Assembly: GCA_003313425.1 (NCBI GenBank) | Contig: NHZP01000014.1 | Span: forward strand, 62,001 to 126,000 | Source: Pseudopyrenochaeta lycopersici | Lineage: Eukaryota > Ascomycota > Dothideomycetes > Pleosporales > Pseudopyrenochaetaceae | Length of the DNA stretch: 64,000 bases | Direction: 5' to 3' | In this document: positions 46,958 through 58,032 of the stretch, one piece after another | Position numbering within the stretch: position 1 is the first letter of the stretch | Layout of the letters: every line of letters starts with the position of its first letter | Notes under the pieces: model-generated | Told to the model about the DNA's origin: nothing | Database searches by the model: none | What the model saw: the letters and a program-made list of their open reading frames with translations, nothing else | Position numbers and translations under genes: made by a program

Positions 46958-48028
46958 GTTCTTGATGGAATAGCAGATAGCTCGGAACCTCTGCTAGCGT
47001 CGAGAAAAGATCATATAGATAGATTGAACAAGTGGGCTGGAAGCAAATGTGCAAGAACTGGGCTTCTCTTAATGTTATAAGTTCTATTTGCTGTAATGCC
47101 GTATGCCTACAAAATATGCCATCCTTACCCCGCGTGTGTTCAGGTCGGATTATGACCCCACGAGTTTGATTTGGTGAGTCTACCATAAAGGACAAAGAGT
47201 AAGCAACAAGTCGGGTCAATGGGCTGAGGGGATCTGAACTCTAATTTCAGCCGCAACATCTTTCTCTTTGTCGTGGGAAACCCCGATATGGCACGAAGAG
47301 TAGGTAATTACTTCGAACTTAAAATGGCCCCAAATCAAGAGGTATACGAGAAAACCCGGAGATGTTGGACTTTATATGTTCTAAAGTTTTCTAAGGGCTT
47401 GTAATAAGGTAATCTGCTAGCTGGTAATTTCCTCTCCTAGTAGGGAGGTAATGAGCACGGCTTTTTAATATAGTAGAACGCGCAAACTGTCACGTAAGAT
47501 ATGTACCGCCTCTTCGCGCGAGTCAGCACCGGGCTGTAGTAACAGCCTTGTTAAATTACAGCTAGACATACTTCTGTGTCCAGGGGAGGTTTCTCGCTTA
47601 GCAACTCTGCTCAACAGTATAGCAGCTTGCTACTATAGCGCAGCTAGCTATTAGGACGTAATGTCTTTCTTAGAATACAGTCTGCAAGTATAGTGCTCTA
47701 TGGCTAGGTGAGATATCTGACAGCTGTAGGATGTTTAAGGTCGCCTGAGGTAGTCTGAGACGGTAATATCCTAAATGCCTGCCTAAATTATAGTATTATA
47801 TAAGGAATAGGTTGATTATAAGACAGATTTATATATAAAATGAGAGTTTAGAAGCTAAGGGGTTAATTCTAAGCTGTTCTGTGACTTGCAAATGATTTTT
47901 GTGTTGACAGAATAGAAATCCAATCTTGTGTTCCGCTACAGTGGTTGTTCCGTTATGAAGGAATGCACATTAGTTTTCTTTCGTCTTATATCATCTAGAA
48001 AATGCTTTTGCTCACAAACATCTGCCCA
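46958..48028. other. Intergenic; partly AT-rich, possibly decayed repeat
   Basis: About 1.07 kb. The part ~47400-47880 is AT-rich with many TAG/CTA words and TATA runs and no open frame, the look of a repeat degraded by repeat-induced point mutation. No ends or direct repeats could be defined. Confidence 0.35.
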
Positions 48029-49583
48029 TCACATGTCTTTCATTAGATCGCCAATGGCATCCGCCCCTTTCCCACCACCTCTAAGGTCCTTATTAGTGAC
48101 CTGAATTAACACCCTTCTGTAAGTCGTCAGACTCGGTGACCCATCATCCGTCACCTCGAGGATCATATGCAGCAACTGCCCTTTCTGCACAGGCTTCCTG
48201 CTCATCAACTCTACAGCACACTTCTCGGGCGGCGGTAAAGTGACTTCAACTTTGCGGCCGTCACTATAAAGGTTCCTAACGGAGAGCTCAGCGACTTCAG
48301 CGTCGACCCACCATTGGGTTGCAGTCGGTTCGCGGTAGTGCCACCATTTGTAAGTCAGGGCACGGCCATCGGGATCATAGGTGCCAGTGGCGTCCAGGAT
48401 GACTTTGGATCCAGCTTCAGCGTCGATTCGGACGGGCGCAAGACCTTTTGCGTCGTTTATGGTGACAACCGGGTGGTGATTCGCTTTGGCGAAGTCAGGC
48501 TCCATACTCCACTTGATACGTGCGGCAAAATCATTTTGGAAAGCATCACGCCAGCGCCATATCGTTGCGTGGTTCGATGTATATATTCTATCGCCGACTC
48601 TGACGCGATCGACGGCGTCGCTGTAGTGGTTGCTATTCAGGCCGTCAGCGCTGATATCTGTGCGCGCATAACGGCCGCCCCAGGATCCGTAGTCAGGACG
48701 CTCTGGTACGCCTAGACCGTTTTGGATTAGGTAGAGAAATGTAGGAGTGTCGCCTTCGGGAATGAACAAGTAATCTGGGTATGCGCTTCCGAGAGGACCA
48801 ATCTGAATGTTCTCTTTGATCCAACTTTTCTCCATCTTTGTGAAGTCGGGCCCGCCTTGATCGAAGCCGTAGTATTTTTCACCTGAAATACCAGTCCAGG
48901 CAGCCATGCCATACTGGTTCCAGCCATGTATCGAAGCAATGTAGAATACGTCAGGGAAGTTGTTGCGGACCCAAGCTCCAGTATCATCTTGATCTGAGAT
49001 AGCGTAGACACGTAGGCGCGAAAGTAGACGCTTCGAGTCTTCCGGTGAGTACTTGTCGTCAATGTGGAGGAGCGTTTGGGCGAGTGTGTTTGTTCCACCC
49101 CAGCAGAGAACCCACAATGGCTGCGTCGATGGTGCAATGATACGATCGTAGAGAAGCTTTCCACCGGAAGATAGCGGAATTTCAGTGCCGACAGCAGACA
49201 TGCCGTATGTCTAGACCTCGTTAGCGTCAGCAACCCACGTGATTTCCGTAGTCGGAATTCAGGAGGTTGAATTGTACCTCAGCACCCTTTCTAATCAGGC
49301 TCCTCATATGCTCAGCACTTGGATACTTCCAATTCGGATGCACATGTTTGTTTAGATTCTCCACTGCACCCGCATACGCGTCAACAATTTTCTCCATATC
49401 TTGCGGGCACACTTTGTTCTTCATCCATGTGCTCGTACATGCGACGAGGCCTTCGGTCTGGAACTGGTTTGAGTAGAGCAGATAACGACATAGCGATTCG
49501 GCGTCATCCGGTTCGTTTGAGATATCTGACAAAATGAAGACGCGGGGTTTGTGGGGGTACGTTTGAAGCTTTTCGGTAGCCAT
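48029..49583 (-). CDS. DUF1593 (nucleoside-hydrolase-like) protein
   Basis: Two exons, complement(48029-49210, 49278-49583), about 495 residues. The 67-bp intron is chosen over a 28-bp alternative because it gives GAETYGMSAVG, matching the family's conserved Tyr-Gly-Met segment. The N-terminal half has the nucleoside-hydrolase-like metal motif (RVFILSDISNEPDDAES) and VLCWGGTNTLAQTL, and the middle shows WGGRYARTD. The C-terminal ~150 residues form an Ig/PKD-like beta domain (DATGTYDPDGRALTYKWW). The family is annotated as DUF1593, with some members called cellulose-binding; the reaction is not established. No signal peptide is visible, unlike many relatives. Divergent spacing to the coiled-coil gene is about 720 bp. 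Confidence 0.9.
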
Positions 49584-50300
49584 GGGTACAAGTGTCAGAG
49601 CACAATGTGCGAAAAAGCAGGAACAGCTCTCAACAAGTTCAACGGGTGTGTTCAGGTCCTATTTGTGTTGTTATTCAACTACCGTTGCCCAGAGCTACAC
49701 AAAAGTGAACCGAAGTTGTGCCTTCGAGTCTCACCAGGTGGGGTGGACGACCCAAAGCGGACGACTTAGGCACTTCCTTCCGTCTGAAACCTTGTCGGCT
49801 CCACTTGCCTCCGGGGTTTGCCCGTGGGAAGCGCTGGCCCTTTGCGGGCATTGTTTTTCGCCATAGAAACACCAAAACGCTGTTCGTGGCCAAAGATCTC
49901 AGCTGCTGGAAGACTCATGTCGTGATTCATTGTTTGGCTGCCGTGCTTCAGCAGCTCAACGCCACAATTTACCCGTTTATAGCCAGCTTCGCCTGGCTTG
50001 GCTGACGTATCAGCAGTGGTACCCGCCGCCATTCAACACCACGCGAACCATGATCAGAGGATCTACATTTTCGTGTGTGATTAGGCCTCCAGAGCGCAAG
50101 GCTGAGTCGAACACGAGCCAGTCGAACGTATGCCAAGTTTTGTCATGATCCTTCGACATGTGCAGCAGGTATAAGGCAGAAGCGGCCACCTGTGTTGTCT
50201 CCTAGTGTACTCACAACCTGTGCGGCTTGTCGTCTAATTTGGATCAATCTGTACACCATTTCACCGGCTAATTGCATAATTCATTCCGTCACAAACAGAT
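49584..50300. other. Intergenic, divergent promoter region
   Basis: About 720 bp between two outward starts. Short open frames only; no motif recognised. Confidence 0.4.
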
Positions 50301-51446
50301 ATGTCATCAATTCAACTGAAGATCCAGGATGCCGCGGAACAAAATGCCCGGCTTCTACAAGGCCTGCACGAGACTGACGCTGCGCCATCCCAGCTCCAGC
50401 AACAAAACGCATACATCAAGGACCTGGAGTTTCAAATCGCAAACACCACAAAGCGCGTCAACGATCTCAAGCGGAAGACGCAGGCCGAGTTGAAAGACCA
50501 CGAGAAATACCGCGACTCAACAGTGCGGCGCTTCGCCCACAAAGCCTCGGGCCGCAAGGAGAAGTTTGCAGAAAAGGCAGCTAAAGAAGAAAAAGAGTAC
50601 TTTGATGCTGTACAATCTCAAAAGAGCGCCGAAGATGAATTGAGCTACGTCAAGCAGCTCAAAGCCGAAGCGGATGTACCAAAATCCCAGTTTGAATCAT
50701 CTGCACAACGCCACAATCAGCTTCAGGCGGAGCTGGATGCCCTCTACAATTCCATATTCGTAGGATACACGCCCGAGTTTCCTGATGAAGATCGAAAAGA
50801 AGATGCTTGTAACGCTGCACATCAAAATGTGCAACAACTGCACCAGCAGCAGGAGAGGGAGCGCCACATCCTCTTCCTGTTAGGCCAGACGGTGCAGAAA
50901 CTCTCAGAAGCAAGAAATTCGCTCGATGGCGCATACGGCATGTCGCAATACGATATGTTCGGCGGCGGGACAATGGCGTCGATGCAGAAGCGCAACTACC
51001 TCGAACGAGCTGAGAGTAGCATCCAGCAAGTGCGCATGCTGCAAGACCAAGTCAAGCAGGTCGCGCCTGAACTGCCTAGTCTGGGGAACTTGAGGATCGC
51101 CATGGGATCCATCTGGTCAGACGTAGTCTTCGACAACATATTCACCGACATGCAGATGCATGAACAGGTCAAAGCGAGTATCCAGCAGGTTGACCAGGCG
51201 GGCAACCAGTGCTCCGACCTGATCAGGAACCGAGAAGATATCATGAAGAGAATCGAAGGAGATGTGCATACCGCGAATCAAAACCTACAGCGTGCGAGAC
51301 TGGAGCTGCAGCAGGCGAGGGAGGACGCCTTCAGCAGGGTATTGGCAGGGTCGCAGGTTGGGAGTGGATTGGGGAGTCCCCCACCTAGGGATCTACCTCC
51401 GAGCTATGCGCCCCCGGGTTATGCACCGCCGGGGTATTCTGCGTAA
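50301..51446 (+). CDS. Coiled-coil protein with Pro-rich tail, unknown function
   Basis: Intronless, 381 residues. Almost the whole protein up to residue ~350 is heptad-rich and charged (for example FAEKAAKEEKEYFDAVQSQK and further helices), with no signal peptide or membrane segment. The last ~30 residues are Pro/Gly/Tyr-rich (LPPSYAPPGYAPPGYSA), a flexible tail of the kind seen in membrane-trafficking adaptors. No enzyme motif. I do not recognise a named family; a soluble scaffold or vesicle-associated protein is plausible. Not visibly related to the cluster. Confidence 0.85.
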   Translation: MSSIQLKIQDAAEQNARLLQGLHETDAAPSQLQQQNAYIKDLEFQIANTTKRVNDLKRKTQAELKDHEKYRDSTVRRFAHKASGRKEKFAEKAAKEEKEYFDAVQSQKSAEDELSYVKQLKAEADVPKSQFESSAQRHNQLQAELDALYNSIFVGYTPEFPDEDRKEDACNAAHQNVQQLHQQQERERHILFLLGQTVQKLSEARNSLDGAYGMSQYDMFGGGTMASMQKRNYLERAESSIQQVRMLQDQVKQVAPELPSLGNLRIAMGSIWSDVVFDNIFTDMQMHEQVKASIQQVDQAGNQCSDLIRNREDIMKRIEGDVHTANQNLQRARLELQQAREDAFSRVLAGSQVGSGLGSPPPRDLPPSYAPPGYAPPGYSA

Positions 51447-51925
51447 GATCGGGTAGGTTGCTAAAATAGGAGGGGCCCGGGAGGGGGGGATCAGAATGAT
51501 ATGAGCAATACCCCCTCAGAGGCAAACTGGGTTTTGGATTCGTCAATAAATACATGTGAAGCTGATGGTATACGTACTGGTTTCCTGAATTAGAATAGAC
51601 TCCATTCCCTGTTCCGACCAGGATTGGTGGTGCTATACTTGCAGTTTGGTGACGTGACTGTACTTCCCCGCATTCGAGTATGCGCGTCTTCTATCGACTC
51701 CTTGAGAAAGCGGGAAGCGGATGAGCTTCTATTAGTGACTCATTCGATGCTGAACAAATTCAATTCTCAACCATTGGAATCGCCTCTGGGCTTGGAAAAA
51801 GGAAGGCATCATTCGGACATTAAAGAATAAACCATTGAAATAAATATCATTCATTAACTCATATACCATTACTTGAATCTCAGCTTTACAAACCGCTGAA
51901 GACTCCTCTCCCCCGCTAAAAGCAA
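51447..51925. other. Intergenic between convergent genes
   Basis: About 480 bp; nothing recognised beyond probable 3' ends. Confidence 0.4.
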
Positions 51926-52702
51926 CTAAATGAAGGCCTCAGCAAGATAGCTTTGGAAATTGCTGTCCCTGAACGATGGTGTTGCGTCTCCAAAGCTAGT
52001 GGTCTCAATCGCCGTCCTTGCCGCAGCCGTCATGCTCTCCCACGCAATAAGCGGCTGCTCTCCACCCTGGGTATCGGTCTGGTCGAGTTGGTGGTTAACA
52101 GGCCAGGTGCTAAAGTACTTGACCTTTGGCCTGGTGCCCGAGAGGAGCGGAGAAGTGTATTTCTGGTAGTCGCCGTGAGCAGAGATGGCAACGCCGCGGA
52201 TGGTGGCGGTGGTGGATTGCGAAGATAGCCAGACGACGATGTTTTCCCAGTCGTGGCGGTGTCCGAGGCCCGAGGAGGGAGAGTCCTTGGGGAAGTACCA
52301 CGAGTACATGATGGCGTAGGCGCCGTTGTAGGTTCCTGAGCGGGTGTAGACTTGGCCTGTTGAGCTGGAGCAGCCGCCCTCGGGACTGCCAGTTGGTGAT
52401 AGACCACCGCTGTGACAGTTGTTAGTTTCTGCGATTGTGCCTCTGGTGGCTGAGATGAAAACATACCTAGTGTCGCCCGCGGCGTTGACGGCGGGAAAGG
52501 GAACACAGCCGTTGACAACCTGAAGGTAGGGTTTGTACTTGAGGTAGAGTGTTCCTGCAATGCCAGACGGGACTGTCTGGGTGAAGCCAACAACGGCGTC
52601 GTGGGCAATGACGGCGCGGGTTGTAAGGGTGGCTGGCAGTGCGTAGACACAAGTCGCAGCCAAGAGGAGCTGGACGGGGAGAGATCGGATATTGGCCAAC
52701 AT
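51926..52702 (-). CDS. Necrosis- and ethylene-inducing peptide 1-like protein (NLP, type I)
   Basis: Two exons, complement(51926-52409, 52467-52702), about 239 residues. The 57-bp intron (GTATGT...CACAG) has no stop and keeps frame, but removing it gives the family segment GDTSGGLSPTGSPEGGC. The start at 52702 is chosen because it gives a clean signal peptide (MLANIRSLPVQLLLAATCVYA); an upstream ATG at 52786 adds 28 non-signal residues. The NPP1 domain shows the two type I cysteines (VNGC and EGGC), the segment AIMYSWYFPKD and the intact heptapeptide GHRHDWE that holds the metal-binding/cytolytic site. NLPs are secreted and many permeabilise dicot membranes; some are non-cytolytic, so activity cannot be read from sequence. 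Suggests a plant-associated lifestyle. Confidence 0.93.
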   Translation of the reverse strand: MLANIRSLPVQLLLAATCVYALPATLTTRAVIAHDAVVGFTQTVPSGIAGTLYLKYKPYLQVVNGCVPFPAVNAAGDTRYVFISATRGTIAETNNCHSGGLSPTGSPEGGCSSSTGQVYTRSGTYNGAYAIMYSWYFPKDSPSSGLGHRHDWENIVVWLSSQSTTATIRGVAISAHGDYQKYTSPLLSGTRPKVKYFSTWPVNHQLDQTDTQGGEQPLIAWESMTAAARTAIETTSFGDATPSFRDSNFQSYLAEAFI

Positions 52703-53406
52703 CTTGAAAGTATGCTGGAGTAGAGGAAGCTGACGATAGTTTGCTCTGACGATACATTCATATGGCCTTGCGAGACTCTTATGCAAAAGCTCAGGTGGCT
52801 TTTGACGCCAACATTGTCATTCAAGTCATTCTCCACAATTTACCTGGTTCCTTCCGAATCAGGAATACCACGATGCAAGAGCCCATATGCACCAAACCAC
52901 ATGCTCGTATGCATTGAAGACGATTGGCTGTTTATCCGGTACAACGGCAAACATGCAGTTTTATCGCCGTGACTAGCCTGGCTAACGGGGCGTTCATGCA
53001 AGGAACATTACAAGAGCCACATGTTGGAGGTCGGAGCAGGCTTCTACGTGAGGACAAGCTTGAAGACGATCAACGAGATTAATATCGAGAGGCGCGCACG
53101 CTAGATAGAGGCGCACGAATAAGGAGAGGGGGCGTGACTGGAAAGCGTCACAGGATTGGCTGGTCAGGCGAGACTAGTGTTGCGTGTGGTTAGCTGTGGG
53201 GTAAGGGGTACGAATGGCTAACCCGGGGAGAGAGTAGGAAGAATACAGGCTGAATAATGTCGGGGTGGAAAAGCGCGAGAAATGGGGACCGATGATTGGA
53301 AAAAGGGAGAGTGTACCTGCATGCACGGAGGAAACGTGGGCAAGATGGTTTGGGTTGGATCAATGTAGGGTTACCGCGTGACGCGCATGTGCGGGTCCCA
53401 GCAGCC
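52703..53406. other. Intergenic, no gene seen
   Basis: About 700 bp upstream of the NLP gene and downstream of the phosphoesterase gene. No motif recognised. Confidence 0.4.
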
Positions 53407-54366
53407 TCACCCGTGCCATCTCCAGATTGTAGCTCTATTCTCCGACGGGGGCATCTCAGGGCCAGGTAAGATTTCTCGCAGCAGGTCGTTGATGCCCAAG
53501 CCGCGTTCTTGACAGGCCTGCCATTGCCTTGGATAGCCCAGGCTCACCTCTTCGAAGCGGGTGTCGTCAATCCAGTCGGTGCGGCGAACGTGCAGGTGGC
53601 CGCTGATGACAATCTTGGCATTGTACTTGTTGTGCCAGTTCTCTGTCTTCTTGGTACCGCACCAGAGCGAGAAGCGTTCTACTTTGAAGAGCTTGACCAG
53701 GTCTTGTCGCAGCGGCCAGTGTCCTACTATGACCAGCTTGACGCCTGGATGCGCTGCAACGGCGGCCGACAGCTTCTGTTCTGTCTTGTCGACGAGGGCA
53801 TGGCACCACTGGATGCGTGACGAGTAGGGGTCTGGATGCAGCAGATACTCGTCGGTAGCCTCAATGTTCTCTTCTCTCGCCCACTCGAGCGCATTTTCCA
53901 GCTTGACGTGGTCCGGGCGGAAGCTGTAGTCATACAGGGTGAAGATGGGTGCGATAAGGCATGGGCCGCCCTCACCCTCCCACAGCACGTACTCGTCTTC
54001 CGGCGTGAGGACGCCAAACTCGCGGGCAGCTGCGACGCACTCCATGTACTTGCCCTCGCCCCTCGCCCCCTGCTCTTTCTGCGACGGCAGCGTGTACAGC
54101 TCGTGGTTGCCCGGCACCCACCACACCTGCCGAAAGCATTCGGTCGCTCTTGCAAACGCGAGGCGGCAGTGCTCAACAGACTCGCCCACATCCCCGCACA
54201 GTATGAGGTCGTCGTTGGGGCGAGGAAGGAGCTTCTCGAGGGCGTCGCGATTGGCTTTGAAGGAAAGGTGAATGTCGCTGATAGCCCAGAGGCGGCCACG
54301 CGGGTCTAGAGGCTTGTTCGGCGCCATTGCCGCAGCTGCGTCCGCTGTCGCGAGGAGCGGATCCAT
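53407..54366 (-). CDS. Calcineurin-like metallophosphoesterase
   Basis: Intronless, 319 residues. All five metal/active-site blocks are present in order: DxH in AISDIHLSF (~30), GDxxE in LILCGDVGE (~57), GNHE in VPGNHELY (~85), the H of VIVGHWPLR (~205) and the terminal GHLHVRR (~245). The segment IFTLYDYSFRPDH is typical of a subgroup found in fungi and actinomycetes. No signal peptide or membrane helix, so probably cytosolic. The substrate may be a phosphoprotein, nucleotide or small phosphoester and cannot be told from sequence. Alternative downstream start at M14 (MAPNKPLDPRGR). No contextual link to neighbours. Confidence 0.9.
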   Translation of the reverse strand: MDPLLATADAAAAMAPNKPLDPRGRLWAISDIHLSFKANRDALEKLLPRPNDDLILCGDVGESVEHCRLAFARATECFRQVWWVPGNHELYTLPSQKEQGARGEGKYMECVAAAREFGVLTPEDEYVLWEGEGGPCLIAPIFTLYDYSFRPDHVKLENALEWAREENIEATDEYLLHPDPYSSRIQWCHALVDKTEQKLSAAVAAHPGVKLVIVGHWPLRQDLVKLFKVERFSLWCGTKKTENWHNKYNAKIVISGHLHVRRTDWIDDTRFEEVSLGYPRQWQACQERGLGINDLLREILPGPEMPPSENRATIWRWHG

Positions 54367-56292
54367 TGTGGCACGACTAGACCCCTCGGAAATTATTTAG
54401 CATTCTTTGGTAGACACTGGAACAAGAGTCAATGCTCTTTGACGTGTTCCACCAGCCAGCGACAAGCCGTGTGGAAACAGCGTGGCGAGGATGGAGGGGC
54501 TGTCTGTGATGACAGCGCACGGGCCGCCCATTTGCAAACACTTCTAAGCCTTGCGAGAATGCTTTTGACCCTCTTGATCCCAGTTCTATCGGTCCTGCTC
54601 AGGCCCGACTTTCTTTTATATTATGGTTCAACTCTCTCTCGAGAGATGGACTATCGTGCGCAATATCGCAGGGCAGCCACACTGGACCTGTTGTTCTGAG
54701 ATGCAAAAAACGACGCGCTCTCGAATCGAAGGACAGCGACACAATGCCAGTCCGTATCAGGCCTAAAATATGATTAGCATAGATAAGGTTACCGTGGGCA
54801 CAGGCTGCACACCTGAAACATGTCCCAAAACACTTCTCAACCCGCCTCGTAACCACGGTCAGCACAGTTCCGTCCTCCAAAACTCGCTACGCAAGCTGAA
54901 GGCATAGCTCTTGCTCAATGTTGTAAGAATCCGGTCCGATATCGATGCATGGACAGAACAGTGGCTCAACTGCCTCGGTTGTTTCATACTGGCCAATAAA
55001 CAGGCACTGTAGTCTCTCCGTTGTGAGAGCAGCGATGGCTGGGCCGCCTGATCATCATGAATCGAGCATAAAGAAGAGGCAATGAAAGTACTAACATGTC
55101 AAAGTACAAGGCAAACGAGGGAGAGAACGGTAGGAGAAGACTGACACGAAGGCGAGCAATCTGTGCCGAGATACAAAGTTGAGCGATCTGTGCAGAGATA
55201 CGAGTCTCGGCATCACCGACATCACTCGCCAAGTCATGGATGCTCGAGATTGTCATGAGAGGGCATCCCTGAGAAATCTGGGAACGAGAGGGGCCAGCAG
55301 ACAAAGCACAGTAAATCCCCGCATCAAGTGTTCAAGGAAATGTCCCATCATCTCAAATGCCCGAAGCTAGATTCCAAACGCCTTCCTCAGAAATGAAAAT
55401 CGACTGCATCTGAAGAACAAGAAGCCATGCCTTCACATGCAGGGGCATCATGCAAGAGTGCCATGTTACGTATTCAACCAGCGCAGGAACAAAGAGCAGC
55501 ATTTGTTTTCGATCGATCAAGCCGGCATCTGCCGTGCATATCATCCGGATCGGGTGAACAGGACACAGCCCAGCCACGCCGTGGTTGAGCACATCGACAG
55601 CCACCTTTCCTTTTATCTTTCCATCTTTCCAGAAGATCAGGCCAAACTGATTCATGGCTCGTATATCGAACCATCCATCGTATTCTCAGCGCTGGTCTTC
55701 CTTCATCTCCCGCAAAGGCCGTGGAAACAGCATTCACGATGCAGCCACAACGTCCTTTAGAACCACACTAAGCTTCAGGCGGGGCAGATCCCAGTACCGC
55801 GTACCATGGACGCGGCAAGTAACATGTGTCCGAGTCACAGATCAAGCGACTCAGCTGTGAGCGGGGAAGCGGTAGTGACCCCAGAGAAAGTCGGCGCTGA
55901 ACCCTTCTCCTCATGGCGGTCCAAACGCACGGCTCGGGAGTAACGAGCCGATCCACTGTGTTCGGCCAATGCCACCATCACATATTCGGTCCGTCGGTTG
56001 CAGCTGTGCCGACCATTTGATTCGCTTCGTATCTCCCTGCCTGGAGGGCTGAAATGAACGCGACTCCTTTTGTCGCGCTGAGCCTGCCAATACCATGGCT
56101 GTCCCGCCGCCACCATTTGTCGCACTCCCAAGGTTCACTCCAATACCGAGTACACCGACCAGTCACCTCGGCGGCGATCACCCTCTTTCTGGATTTCTCG
56201 AGGACATAACAGTCATGTTCTTCTTCCATCAAACTCCCTCCGCGGATTACTAACCTGAGCGTTGCTTGTCTGCAACGCAGCGAAGAGTCGCT
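54367..56292. other. Long intergenic region, no gene supported
   Basis: About 1.9 kb. Several 60-110-codon frames exist on both strands (for example 55353-55655, minus) but overlap one another and have no motif, signal peptide or splice support. No tRNA, repeat or transposon remnant recognised. Confidence 0.45.
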
Positions 56293-57714
56293 ATGGCGTC
56301 CAACACCACGGTCGGCGCGATGCCGCCCCCACCAGGTGTGACTCCCAATTTCGACAATCCGGAGTCGATCGCACATCGCGTTATTATTGCATCGGTGGTT
56401 GGGCCTGTTATAACCATACCTATCTGTATCCTGCGACTGTACACCAAGCGGTGGATCCTTCGACAAGTCGGATGGGACGACTGTAAGTCCTCAGTGCTTT
56501 CGGTAGTGCCAAGTCAGTGTTAACACCTCTCGCAGATGCCATTATACTGGCAACGGTACGCACCCAAATAACAGCGCACTCTGTCCACCGCTGACTCTGC
56601 CATAGATACTTGCCTTGGGCTTTTCAATTTTGACCGGCTATCGTAAGCACTGACCCGCTCATTGTGTTTTCAAATAAACCTGACTGTGTACAGAAACAAC
56701 AAATGGACTCGGCTACCACATTTGGGAAGTCTCTGCGGAGAAGTTCTACAGATTAATGAAGGTATTGACACCTTTGATGCCCAACTCTCCCTCGGTATAT
56801 ACTAAATACCACCAGATCGGTGACATTGCTGGCCCAATTTTCTACAACCTGTCCACGCTCTTCACCAAAATCTCACTATGTCTGTTCTACTTGCGCCTGT
56901 CTCCATTCAGATCCTTCCGCGCCTCCGTCTACGTAGTCATGGTAGTTTCAATCATTTATAGTGTTCTCGCGGCATTTGGTTTCGCCTGGGTATGCCAACC
57001 AATCGAAAAGTACTGGGATTTTTCCATAACCACTGGATCTTGCATCAACCTCAACGCATACTTCCTAGCCACCGCATGCATCAACGCAGCCACCGACTTA
57101 GCACTCCTCGTTCTCCCCATCTTCATCATTAAGGACCTTCATCTGCCCCGGCGCCGGAAGATCAGTGTCACACTACTCCTCATGACAGGTTCTTTGTAAG
57201 TCGCGTGTCTCAAACGCAACCCATTCGGATACTAACGTGCTCAGTGTATGTGTGGTGAGTCTCATTAGAGTACAAACAGTCGTCAAGGGTATGAATAGTA
57301 TCCCTACGGACGGGACCTGGGCAATGGTGGCCAACTTTATTTGGCTGTACGCACCTCACACCCTACCTGTCTTTTGCCTCTGCTAACTATCCCAGCCTAA
57401 TTGAGATGTGGCTAGGCATTCTCTGCACATGTTTACTCTCGCTCCACAATTTCATCCGAGCCCATTTCATGGGCAAGAAAGCTCCCGGCGGAAAGGTGGC
57501 GTTCCCTGCGGTACAGGACCCGAACAGTGACCGGCTTCCGCAAGCCCAGCCACCTATACCGGACTCCGGCTACTACTCTGGTCAATTATCGAACGTCAGT
57601 CTGGAGACTCTTGACGCGGAAAGACAAACCGTGGTGACCGGTGACGGACCTGGCGTCCGACCAGCAGCATCTGATAAAAGTCTTTTGACCTCTGTTGCGA
57701 GGTGTGAAGACTAG
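56293..57714 (+). CDS. SAT4/rhodopsin-type seven-helix membrane protein (PTH11-like)
   Basis: Seven exons: 56293-56482, 56536-56555, 56606-56642, 56694-56761, 56816-57195, 57245-57346, 57396-57714, about 371 residues. Joining them gives seven hydrophobic helices, starting with HRVIIASVVGPVITIPICIL and IILATILALGFSILTGY. Family motifs are GWDDY, GLGYHIWEV, LFTKISLCLFYLRL, CQPIEKYWD and the TDLALLVLPI helix. The tail is hydrophilic and cytosolic. The 54-bp intron 56762-56815 is in frame without a stop. Removing it restores the spacing seen in the family (KFYRLMK to IGDIAGPIFYNL), while keeping it would add 18 residues. This family includes PTH11-like receptors and many uncharacterised fungal proteins; no CFEM domain is present. 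Ligand unknown. Confidence 0.85.
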
Positions 57715-58032
57715 TTGAATCCGATTTTTGTAACCGCCGTAGTTCATGGCAATGTTGGAATGACCGGAGTTCATATGCTGGAATGACGGAGTTCGCTGGA
57801 GTCAACGCAACATCTAGCTCTAAAAGAGCAGGGATCTCAGCATTTCTGGATAAGCGGGTGTCTAAATGGGTTTTATTTTCGAGATATCCGGTCCGCCTCA
57901 CGAAATTTTTTGAACAATAATTGCATATTACAAGAGATATCACACAGAGCTTTACGATCACTTCCCTGCTACGCCTTCTACTTCTGTCTTATAAGACTTT
58001 TCATTACTACTACTCGCTCAACGTGGAGCAAC
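57715..58032. other. Short gap between convergent genes
   Basis: About 320 bp separating the SAT4-type stop from the GMC oxidoreductase stop. Nothing recognised. Confidence 0.4.

Noticed and set aside
49211..49238. 28-bp intron in the DUF1593 gene
   Set aside because: Too short for a fungal intron; the 67-bp alternative gives a better family match.
55353..55655. 100-codon minus-strand frame as a gene
   Set aside because: No signal peptide, motif or splice support, and it overlaps equally long frames on both strands.
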